DNA from: JACRBR01 sp964371355
GTDB lineage: Bacteria > Chloroflexota > Dehalococcoidia > DSTF01 > JACRBR01
Assembly (NCBI GenBank): GCA_964371355.1
Contig: CAYJMG010000011.1
Span: 48,367-112,366, forward strand
Length of the DNA: 64,000 nt
Direction of reading: 5' to 3'
Under the pieces are notes generated by a model, which was given only the letters and a program-made list of their open reading frames with translations, was not told the origin of the DNA and did not search any database. Both the position numbers and the translations under genes were made by a program. Numbering within the stretch: the stretch's first letter is position 1; the number at the start of each line of letters is the position of its first letter. Positions 34,901-42,500 of the stretch are shown in pieces.

Positions 34901-36733
34901 GAGCGGCGGACGCGCGCGGTGTCGTTGCGGCGGACGCTGCCGGAGAGCCAGCGGGATCTCGGGGTGCTGGACGAGAGCGCGATCGAGCGGGTGCGGGATG
35001 AGGCGCGGCCGGCGCCGCGGGATGCGGAGGAGCTGCACGACGTGCTCTTGCAGTTGATGGCGGTGCCGGCGGGAGCGGAGTGGGCGCAGCAGGCTGTCTC
35101 GGCGGCGACGCTTCGAGCGTCCCTACACGACGAGCGCGGCGCCACCGAAGGTCGTGGGACTATTGGTGCGGAGTGGGCGCAGCAGGCTGCGCCCCTACAT
35201 GACGAGCTTGCCGCTGCCGGGCGTGGTGGGGCCGTCGAGACATCGGCTGGGCGACTGTGGTTTGCGGCGGAGAACTTGCGGGCGATCGAGGTGCTGTACC
35301 CGGGGGCGGAGATCGCGCCTCGAGTTGTACTGCCGCCGCACCTGGACGCTGCGGCGCCCGCGCGGGAGGAGGCGGTGCTGGCGGCGGTGCGGGGGCACAT
35401 GGAGTACCTGGGGCCGGTGACGGCGATGGGGCTTGCGGCGATGCTGGGGTTGGGCGAGGGGGAAGTGACGTCGGCGCTGGCGTGGCTGGAGGGCGAGGGG
35501 ATCGTGCTGCGGGGCACCCTCACCCCCCGGCCCCCTCTCCCACAAGGGGAGAGGGGGAGCGCGGAGGTTGAGTGGTGCGACCGGCGGTTGCTGGCACGGA
35601 TCCACCGTTTGACGCTGGACCGCCTGCGGAGCGAGATCGAGCCGGTGAGCGCGCAGGACTACATGCGTTACCTGTTCGCGCGGCAGCACGTGTCGGGCGG
35701 GCGGCGGCTGGAGGGGAAGCGCGGGGTGCTGGACGCGATCGCGCAGCTGCAGGGGTTCGAAATCTCCGCGGTGGCGTGGGAGCGGGACGTGCTGCCATCG
35801 CGCGTGCTGAACTACGACCCGCGGTGGCTGGACGAGATGGCACTGGCGGGTGAGGTGGCGTGGGCGCGGCTTTCGCTGAAGAAGACGACAGGCACGGGCC
35901 GGGCGGCATCGCCGCAGCGGGCGACGCCGATAACGCTAACGATGCGGCGGGATCTGGGGTGGCTGCTGGAGTCGGTGCGCGGCACCGAGGAGCCACAGGA
36001 CCCGGCAACGGGAGCGGCGGCGGCGACGCTGGACGCGCTGCGGCAGCACGGGGCACTGTTCTTCGACGATCTGGCGGCGGCGAGCCGACAGCTCCCGGTC
36101 CAACTGGAAGAAGCGCTGTGGGATCTGGTGGCGCGCGGGCTGGTGACGGGCGACGGGTTCTCGTCGTTGCGGCAGATCATGACGCCGGCGGGATCGTCGC
36201 GGTCGGCTCGGGCGGCGCGGAGGCACAGCCGGTACGGCGGTGGGCGGCTGTCGCGATCGGCGCAGCCGCAGGGGCGATGGTCGATCGTGCATCGGTACCA
36301 GCCAGAGCCCTCGCCGGCGGACGAGCTGGCGGAGCAGGTGGCCCGGCAACTGCTGGCGCGATACGGGGTAGTGTTTCGGGACGTGGTGGCGCGCGAGAAC
36401 TTCGTGGTGGCGTGGCGCGACGTGATCCGCGCGCTGCGGCGGATGGAGATGCGCGGGGACGTGCGGGGTGGGCGGTTCGTGAGCGGATTCGTGGGGGAGC
36501 AGTACGCGCTGCCGGAGGCGGTGGACGGGCTGCGGCGCATGCGGCGGGAGCCGCGGACGGGGGAGACGGTGCGAGTCAACGCGGCGGATCCGCTGAACCT
36601 AGCAGGGATCATCACGCCGGGGCCGCGGGTGGCGTCGGCCCATACGAACGCGGTGATTTACCGGGACGGCGTAGTGGTGGCGGTGGAGGAGGGGCGGCGG
36701 GTGGTGTCGCGCGAGGAACCGGTCACACGGTGA
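31982..36733 (+). CDS. lhr: Lhr-type ATP-dependent helicase with in-frame repeat insertions
   Basis: A 1583-residue SF2 DNA helicase of the Lhr family. Motif I APTGSGKT is at about 44-51, Ia VSPLKALSSDIQRNL, II VDELHAL (about 246), III 'LSATV', then the second RecA domain (HHGSLSKERR, 'ATASLELGIDVG', 'QRIGRSGH'), a winged-helix and the long Lhr-CTD. Five stretches do not fit the family and consist of dispersed genomic repeats kept in frame: about residues 68-152, 302-346, 705-720, 1030-1090 and 1178-1196. Despite this the frame is open to the end and all motifs remain. ATG 31982 follows GGTGAGG. Ends 4 bases from the convergent radical SAM gene. Likely role: helicase in DNA repair. Confidence 0.93.
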   Translation: MSAFENFHPAVRAWFERKFERPTDAQRAGWDAIAQGRDTLICAPTGSGKTLAAFLSTIDALFREGAKRGEGDNGASRNHDTSPPDPLSTAWRGGDRREGTVAQDGAGFPAGESTAVPGCATSGDPSSGGSQHGQSSSATLAGEGARAPSDGRAIEIVYVSPLKALSSDIQRNLEAPLAEIRGVAREMGMEPPEIRTALRTGDTTQAQRAAILRDVPHILITTPESLYLMLTAERSRRLLGGVRTVIVDELHALMRDKRGSHLMLTLARLDALCAEAGAARPVRVGLSATVHPIELAARYLAGREKWEVGSETREARNAKDGASVLSEHLTPRPPLHGVERGSAPECTIVDVGHRRDLDLAVEVPPEELQAVASAEQWRDIYDRIAALIGEHRTTLVFVNTRRLAERVAHNLQQRLGEEHVAAHHGSLSKERRLRMEQRLKDGEMRAVVATASLELGIDVGTVDLVCQIGSPRAITTFLQRIGRSGHALGRTSKGRLFATTRDELVECAALIRAVRRGVLDTVEPPMAPLDILAQQIVAECACREWDEDALFAMVRQATPYAELERRDFDDVIEMLSEGVAVRVGRGRALLHRDRINRTVKGRRSARLTALTAGGAIPELADYRVVLDPDETFIGTVNEDWAIESMAGDVFLLGSHSWKIRRVESGRGVLRVEDAQGRPPSVPFWLGEAPGRTWELSAEVSALRRDVGRGTRDTGHEVRGSTREWLRGECGVDEGGAEQIARYIGAEVEALGVVPSDTDVVYERFFDDAGGMQLVVHAPFGARVNRAFGLALRKRFCVRFDFELQAAADDNAVVLSMGPQHSFPLEEAFQFVRAENLRASLEQAILYAPMWGTRWRWNATRALQVLRSNAGKQVPPPIQRMRADDLLAAVFPLQVGCQENVSGPLELPDHPLIRQTVRDCLYEAMDSERMQGVLERIERGEIRLHARDTTEPSPFAHELLNGSPFTFLDNAPLEERRTRAVSLRRTLPESQRDLGVLDESAIERVRDEARPAPRDAEELHDVLLQLMAVPAGAEWAQQAVSAATLRASLHDERGATEGRGTIGAEWAQQAAPLHDELAAAGRGGAVETSAGRLWFAAENLRAIEVLYPGAEIAPRVVLPPHLDAAAPAREEAVLAAVRGHMEYLGPVTAMGLAAMLGLGEGEVTSALAWLEGEGIVLRGTLTPRPPLPQGERGSAEVEWCDRRLLARIHRLTLDRLRSEIEPVSAQDYMRYLFARQHVSGGRRLEGKRGVLDAIAQLQGFEISAVAWERDVLPSRVLNYDPRWLDEMALAGEVAWARLSLKKTTGTGRAASPQRATPITLTMRRDLGWLLESVRGTEEPQDPATGAAAATLDALRQHGALFFDDLAAASRQLPVQLEEALWDLVARGLVTGDGFSSLRQIMTPAGSSRSARAARRHSRYGGGRLSRSAQPQGRWSIVHRYQPEPSPADELAEQVARQLLARYGVVFRDVVARENFVVAWRDVIRALRRMEMRGDVRGGRFVSGFVGEQYALPEAVDGLRRMRREPRTGETVRVNAADPLNLAGIITPGPRVASAHTNAVIYRDGVVVAVEEGRRVVSREEPVTR
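32236..32262. repeat. CCCCCTCTCC hairpin repeat inside lhr, copy 1
   Basis: A perfect 12-bp stem (CCCCCTCTCCAC / GTGGAGAGGGGG) with a GGC loop, preceded by CACCTCACCCCCCG. It lies in codons between helicase motifs I and Ia. The surrounding codons also contain smaller palindromes near 32335-32350 (ACAGCCG/CGGCTGT). Confidence 0.85.
32887..32935. repeat. Micro-repeats translated within lhr
   Basis: Copies of 'gtgagaagtgggaagtggga' and 'cgcgagaggcgagaaacg' inside the coding region; the same type of run is intergenic at 30810-30833. Confidence 0.7.
32978..33004. repeat. CCCCCTCTCC hairpin repeat inside lhr, copy 2
   Basis: Same unit as copy 1 (CCCCCTCTCCAC, GGC loop, GTGGAAAGGGGG; one mismatch), again preceded by CTCACCCCCCGG. 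Translated as LTPRPPLHGVERGSA. Confidence 0.85.
34093..34137. repeat. Short GGGACACGC micro-repeats within lhr
   Basis: Successive copies of 'gacgtgggacgcgggacgc' and 'gggacacgggacacg' interrupt the region of the protein where the helicase middle domain ends. Confidence 0.65.
35080..35199. repeat. Tandem GGGCGCAG...CTGCGCCCCTACA repeats within lhr
   Basis: The segment GGAGTGGGCGCAGCAGGCTG occurs twice (35078-35097 and 35170-35189). The second copy is a complete hairpin (GGGCGCAG 35175-35182 / CTGCGCCC 35187-35194) followed by CTACA; the first is fused to another hairpin ending in GCGTCCCTACA. They encode the repeated residues GAEWAQQA. Confidence 0.8.
35531..35557. repeat. CCCCCTCTCC hairpin repeat inside lhr, copy 3
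   Basis: CCCCCTCTCCC pairs with GGGAGAGGGGG (11 bp), preceded by CTCACCCCCCGG as in the other copies. Translated as LTPRPPLPQGERGSA, in the same frame as copy 2. Confidence 0.85.
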
Positions 36734-36737
36734 CGGT

Positions 36738-37925
36738 TCACGGGTCACGCGACGCGTTCCGCACCGCCGACGACGCGCCGCGACGCCACACGTAGTTGAA
36801 CCCGTCGTTGGGGAAGAACGCTGGCTGATAGTCGAGACGCGTCCCGCCGGCGCTCAGGTGATCCTGGAGCCCGGCGTAGTTGAGGGCCACGGGACAGTGG
36901 TAGCAGATGAGCGACGTTGCGAGCGGCGGAGCACCGGTCCGCGATGTGAAGAGGGCGCGGGCGGCCTGGAACCGCTCATTGTTCCAGGCCTCGCGGAAGG
37001 TTGACGTGGCCATGCTCGCCAGCGGGACAACGGGTTCTGCTCGCGAGGTGGGGTAGGCGCCAAGCGAACCGAAGTCGTCCTGCGGCTGGTAGGCGCCGCA
37101 GCATGGCGAGACCGAGCCATCGACGGTGACTGTCGCGCGTTGCCAGAGGTAGTAGCACTTGATGGGTGGTGAATGCGCTTCTGCCTCGAAGTCATCACCC
37201 TCAACCCAACCCTTCGACACATAGAGTTCCATGTCGAGCTCGGCCGCCTTTGCGCGAGCGAGTTCGACTTCATGCCGGTTGTGGGGAAAGACGTGGTACG
37301 CCCAGGCGATGCGCGGGTACGGTGAGCAAAGGCGCTCCTTGGCCGCATTGACGCGGCGCACGTTGTTGAAGACGACCTCGATGTCGCCGCCCCGGCGGTA
37401 CTGTTCGTAGGACGCCTGCGTCGCGCCGTCGAGCGGCACGCCCAGCACGGCCAGGCCGGAGCGTACAAGAGCATCGATGCGATCGTCGTCGACGGGCATG
37501 GAGAAGTTCGTGCTGATCGTGGTGCCTACGCCACGCCGGTATGCCATGGCGACCATATCGGCAATATGCGGATGAAGCAGAGGATCACCCCACTTAAAGG
37601 GTTCCACGAAAAGTAGCCGGTCGCCGAGCTCGTCCAAGAGCTTCTCAAACAGCTCGAGGCGTGCGTAGCCTTTCGCCCGTCCCTTGATGCCCGCGCCCGT
37701 GAAGCAGGCGGGGCACCGGAGGTTGCACGTGTTGTTACCTTCAAAGTGAAGGCCGAGCGGGTAGCCACGCAGAGCCAAGCGGCCGGTGAACTCCTCATAC
37801 CTGGACAGGTAGAAGTTGAGAAGGCGCTTCGCCGTGAGCCGAGTGCGGGGGTACCGAGGGGGAGTGAGCCATCGGCGGTACGTGGCTACCCGCTCTCGCG
37901 CGACGTTCAGGCGAACACCCGGCAT
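36738..37925 (-). CDS. Radical SAM protein with SPASM-like C-terminus
   Basis: A 395-residue iron-sulfur enzyme. The S-adenosylmethionine cluster motif is CNLRCPAC (C-x3-C-x2-C) at about residues 58-65, followed by 'EPFKWGDPLLHPHI' and a TIM-barrel half. The C-terminal part has Cys residues CYYLWQRATVTVDGSVSPCC and 'ICYHCP' (about 365), matching a SPASM-type auxiliary cluster. Such proteins modify peptides or sugars. The ATG at 37923-37925 (GGTGAT upstream) is preferred to one at 37991. Its place between lhr and a glycosyltransferase gene suggests a glycan-related reaction, but no peptide substrate gene is seen. Confidence 0.82.
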   Translation of the reverse strand: MPGVRLNVARERVATYRRWLTPPRYPRTRLTAKRLLNFYLSRYEEFTGRLALRGYPLGLHFEGNNTCNLRCPACFTGAGIKGRAKGYARLELFEKLLDELGDRLLFVEPFKWGDPLLHPHIADMVAMAYRRGVGTTISTNFSMPVDDDRIDALVRSGLAVLGVPLDGATQASYEQYRRGGDIEVVFNNVRRVNAAKERLCSPYPRIAWAYHVFPHNRHEVELARAKAAELDMELYVSKGWVEGDDFEAEAHSPPIKCYYLWQRATVTVDGSVSPCCGAYQPQDDFGSLGAYPTSRAEPVVPLASMATSTFREAWNNERFQAARALFTSRTGAPPLATSLICYHCPVALNYAGLQDHLSAGGTRLDYQPAFFPNDGFNYVWRRGASSAVRNASRDP

Positions 37926-38058
37926 CGGAATCACCACGCTTCGGAATGTGCGAAGGAGGCTATCGTAGCCGCAGAGCGGCCGGAGCGTCAATCGGCGGAA
38001 GGAGCGATCGGCGCGGCTCCCTATTCCGCACAGGGGCGGCGCCGGTACCCTGCGGGCG

Positions 38059-38790
38059 ATGAAATCGGTCGATCTTGTGATCCCCTGTTACAACGAGGAG
38101 CGCGGGCTGGCGCGGAGCGTCGAGGCGCTGCGGGCGTGGTGCGCGGAGCATCTTGGCGCGTACAAGTGGCGGGTGGTGGTGGCGGACAACGCATCAACGG
38201 ACGGGACGCTGGCGGTGGCGCAGGAGCTGGCGGCGCAGGATCCGGACTACGTGCGGTACATCCACCTGGACCGGAAGGGACGCGGGCGGGCGCTGACGAA
38301 GGCGTGGCTGGAGACGGACGCGGACGCGATGTGTTACATGGACGTGGACCTCTCGACGGACGTGAACATGATCACGCCGCTGCTGGCCGGGGTGCTGGAG
38401 GAGGGGTACGACGTCGCGTACGGGTCGCGCGTCTCGAAGGGGAGCGACATCGAGCGGTCGTGGAAGCGGGAGATCAACTCGCGGGGGTTCATCACCTTTA
38501 TCAAGCTGCTGTTCTGGACGAAGACGTCGGACTACCAGTGCGGGTTCAAGGCGATGACGGGCGAGGCGGCGCGGGCGATCCTGCCGCACGTGCGGGACGG
38601 GGAGTGGTTCTGGGATACGGAGATGCTGATCATCGCGGAGAAGGGCGGGTGGAAACTGAAGGAAGTGCCGGTGCGGTGGGTGGAGGACCCGGACTCGAGG
38701 GTGAAGTTTCCGCAGGACATCATCAAGATGGGGAGTCAGTTGGTGAAGTTGAGGTTTCGGCGCGGGTTGCCGCGGCGCGGGGAGCAGTAG
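38059..38790 (+). CDS. GT2 family glycosyltransferase (dolichyl-phosphate-type)
   Basis: A 243-residue soluble GT-A transferase related to dolichol-phosphate mannosyl/glucosyl transferases. Motifs: DLVIPCYNEERGLARSVEAL (5-24), VVADNASTDGTLAVA, MDVDLSTDVNMITPLL (DxD region, about 95-110), YGSRVSKGSD and QCGFKAMTGEAAR. No transmembrane helix, unlike the GT2 at 28315. It is divergent from the radical SAM gene. Micro-repeats follow the stop (38788-38815). Confidence 0.88.
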   Translation: MKSVDLVIPCYNEERGLARSVEALRAWCAEHLGAYKWRVVVADNASTDGTLAVAQELAAQDPDYVRYIHLDRKGRGRALTKAWLETDADAMCYMDVDLSTDVNMITPLLAGVLEEGYDVAYGSRVSKGSDIERSWKREINSRGFITFIKLLFWTKTSDYQCGFKAMTGEAARAILPHVRDGEWFWDTEMLIIAEKGGWKLKEVPVRWVEDPDSRVKFPQDIIKMGSQLVKLRFRRGLPRRGEQ

Positions 38791-38847
38791 ACAGGGGACA
38801 AAAGCGGGGGACGTGAGCAGCGATGCGGGCTCGGGCCCGCGTTTTCG

Positions 38848-39207
38848 TTACAGCTCTACGTAGATGTCGTCGCCTTCGACTCTGGTGGGATAGCTGGGGA
38901 GGTTCCGCTTGAGGAAGCCGGGGAAGGTGGCGTCCATGAGGGATTTGTACCAGGCGGGGTGGGTGACCCAGCTACAGACGCCGCCATCGGCCACGTCGTA
39001 TTTGGCGCCGTGGAGGGCGCATTCGACGACGGTGCCATCGAGCTTGCCATTGTGGAGGTGGCCGCGAAGGTGGGTGCAGCGATCGCCGACGGCGTAGGCT
39101 TCGCCGTCAATATTGGCGACGAGGATCTCCTTGCCCTTCGCCTTGACGCCCTTCATGGTGCCGGGCGGTATGTCGGACAGGCTGGCGACACGCACGAATT
39201 CGGCCAC
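38848..39207 (-). CDS. Rieske [2Fe-2S] domain protein
   Basis: A 119-residue protein consisting of a single Rieske domain. The cluster ligands are in CTHLRGHL (C-x-H, about 44-46) and CALHGAKYD (C-x2-H, about 63-66). Small stand-alone proteins of this kind act as ferredoxins for oxygenases or nitrite reductases. The C-terminus is extended by about 25 residues relative to the minimal domain. GTG start at 39205-39207 with a strong AGGAGG ribosome binding site. No oxygenase partner is nearby. Confidence 0.92.
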   Translation of the reverse strand: MAEFVRVASLSDIPPGTMKGVKAKGKEILVANIDGEAYAVGDRCTHLRGHLHNGKLDGTVVECALHGAKYDVADGGVCSWVTHPAWYKSLMDATFPGFLKRNLPSYPTRVEGDDIYVEL

Positions 39208-39527
39208 GGAACCTCCTTGCCCGGCAATCGGGCGCGATTGTACCCAAGGCGTACGTCAAGCGCTACCGAAACGGGTTGCGGGCCATTGGGCCCGTTGTGA
39301 CCAACTAGACAGCGGGATGGGGCCCACGGGGGGCCGGGGTGCGATAGAATCGGACGCGCATCGCCGCACTTCCCCCGCCCGCGGCCGCGTTCGGGTGCCA
39401 GGTTTTGTACGTTGGGCTCGGGGAGCAGCCGCAACGCGCAGCTTGACGGCCCGTTGTTACCTGAGAGAGGGCCGTTGGCGCTTCCACCGGGGAGGCCGCG
39501 TCCCGCTCTGGACTAGATCTGGACCAC
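39208..39527. other. Intergenic leader of the large secreted protein gene
   Basis: About 320 bp with no gene. It must contain the promoters of the Rieske gene (minus) and the 1648-residue gene (plus). GC-rich inverted repeats (GGGGCCC...GGGGCC near 39315) are present but I recognise no riboswitch or terminator. Confidence 0.5.
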
Positions 39528-42500
39528 ATGCGAATGCTCACCCGCACGCTCCTGCTCCTGTTGCCCGCGATACTGGCCGCGATGCTGTATGCATCGCCGC
39601 AGCGCGCGACACCGACTGCCGAGGCGGCGAACGGCGCCTGGACGGGCGAGTACTTCAACAACACGACGCTGACGGGAGGCGCCGTCACGACGGTGACGGA
39701 GCCGGCGGACACGATTCCCAGCTCGACACCGACGCTGGACTTCTACTGGGACGGGTCGCCGCAGCCCGGCGTGAACGCCAACGCGTGGAGTGTGCGGTGG
39801 ACGCGCGTGGACACGTGGGTGGCGGGGACGTATCGCTTCACATCGCAGACCGACGACGGAATGCGGATCTACATCGACACGAACAACAACGGTGGCGACG
39901 TACTGGAGTTGAACGCCTGGTACGACCAGGCGCCGACGACGTGGTACACGGACGTGACGCTGCCGGCGGGGACGCACCAGATCAAGGTGGAGTTCTACGA
40001 CAGTGCGAACGCGGCCACGGCGTACCTGCGGGTGGAGAACCTGACATCGTTGCCCGCGGGCTGGACGGGTGAGTACTTCAACAACAAGAACCTGACGGGC
40101 TCGCCGGTCTTCACGCGGACGAAGGAGCCGGACCCGGCGTTCGACTGGTCGACGGGCTCGCCCGACCCGGCGATCGACCCGGACACGTTCAGCGTGCGCT
40201 GGACGCAGACCATGAACTTCAATGAGGGCGTATACGAGTTCACGACGATGAGCGACGACGGGGTGCGCGTCTACGTCGACGGGCAGCTAATCCTGGACTA
40301 CTGGATCGACCAGGGCGGCGATGTACACACGGCGAACATGCAGATGACTTCGGGACCGCACACGGTGGTGGTGGAGTACTACGAGAACGCGGGCGGGGCG
40401 TTGATGTACTTCACGTACGCGTTCCGGCCGGACCTGGGCGGCTTCGTGACGGACACGGTGGTGTCTGGCCTGTTCGTGCCGACGGCGTTCGCGTTCGCGC
40501 CGGACGGGCGGATCTTCTTCACGTTCAAGGACGGGCGGGTGATGATCTACAAGAACGGCGCGCTGCTGGGGACGCCGTACTACACGGTGTCGCCGGTAAA
40601 CGACTTCCAGGACCGCGGCCTGCTGGGGATCGCGCTGGACCCGAACTTCGCATCGAACGGGTACGTGTACCTGGCGTACACATACGACAACAATCCGGCG
40701 GATATCAGCGGGCCGAAGACGGCGCAGGTGATCCGGGTGAACGCGAGCACGCCGAGCGGCGACGTTGCGAGCGGTGCATCGAAGCTGGTGCTGCTGGGGT
40801 CGGTGACAGGGAACGCGTCGGACCCGTCCTGTGAGGACTGGGCGCTGACGGCGGACTGCATCCCTTCGGACTACGACAGCCACACGATCGGCAACCTGCG
40901 GTTCGGGGCCGACGGGATGCTGTACGTAGCGACGGGGGACGCCGCAAGCTACGCGAGCGTGGACGTGCGGGCGCTGCGCTCGCAGTGTATCGGGCAGGTA
41001 TCGAGCAACTGCCCGGGAAGCGCAGCGCGTCTTTCGGGAAAGATTCTGCGCGTGAACCCGGCGAACGGGCAGGGCCTTTCGGACAACCCGTTCTACACGG
41101 GCACAGCGACGGACACGCGATCGAAGATCTGGGCGTACGGGGTGCGGAACTCGTTCCGGTACACGTTCAAGCCGGGCACCAATGTGATGTTCGCGGGAGA
41201 CGTGGGGTGGGACGCGTACGAAGAGCAGAACGTGATCACGGCGGGCGACAACCTGGGGTGGCCGTGCTACGAGGGCGAAGACGTGCAGCCGGGGTACGCG
41301 GCGTACTCGATCTGCCAGAGCCTCTCGTCGGGGAGCGTGACGTTCGGGATATACACGTACGCTCACCCGCCCGGTGCGGCGGCGGTGGGCGGGGCGTTCA
41401 CGGGGACGAACGGCTATAGCCCGACGTATCAGAACGCGTACTTCTTTGCGGACTACTCCCGCGACGAGATCAGCACGCTGAAGGTGGACGCGTCGAACAA
41501 CATCGTGCCGGGCAGCCTGAGCGTGTTCACGAACGCTGCCGACGGGCCAGTGCAGCTAGAGGTGAACCCGGCGGACGGGGACGTGTACTACCTGTCGATC
41601 AACACGGGCGAGCTGCGCCGGATCACCTACGTCGGCGGTAACCTGCCGCCGGTGGCGGTGGCGAGCGCGACGCCGATCGCGGGGCTGGCGCCGCTGCAGG
41701 TGCAGTTCAGCAGCGCGGGGTCGTCGGACCTGGACGCGACGACGAACCTGGGCGCGCCCACGCCGTTCGGGACAGGCTCGCACGCGCACGGGGTGGTGGT
41801 CGTCGACCTGAACGGCGATAGCAAGAACGACCTTGTGACGGTGAACGCGGGCGCGAACACGATGAGCGTGCTGCTGGGGAACGGCGACGGGACGTTCCAG
41901 GCGGCGGTGAACTACGCGACGGCCAGCGAGCCGAAGGCGGTGGTCCTGGGCGACGTGAGTGGCGACGGGAAGCTGGACGCCGTCACATCGAACCAGGGGA
42001 CAAACAACGTCAGCGTGCTGAAGGGCAACGGCAACGGGACGTTCCAGGCGAAGACGGACTACGCGGCGTGTTCGGGCGCGCACGAGTCGACGCTGGCATT
42101 GCTAAACGGGGACGCGTTTCTGGACATCGCGTGCGCGGGATGGGGGGCATCGCAGGCCGGCGTGCTGCTGGGCAACGGCGACGGGACCTTCCAGGCGATG
42201 ACGACGTCTGGTGTGGGCTCTGCGCCTCACTCGATCGTGGCGGGGCTGTTCAACGCCGACGCGAACCTGGACCTGGCAACGGCGAACAACGGTTCGGCGA
42301 ACGTGAGCGTGCTGCTGGGTAACGGCAACGGGACCTTCCAGGCGGCCGTGAACTACGGCGCCGGCTCGGGGCCGCACTCGTTGCGATCGGCGGACCTGAA
42401 CGGCGACGGGGAGCTGGACCTGGTGACGGCGAACAACACGAGCAACAACGCGAGCGTGCTGCTGGGTAACGGCGACGGGACGTTCCAGGCCAAGACGGAC

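Noticed and set aside
32573..35038. 821-codon frame opposite lhr
   Set aside because: Antisense shadow with Arg/His/Pro-rich low-complexity translation. lhr has all helicase motifs.
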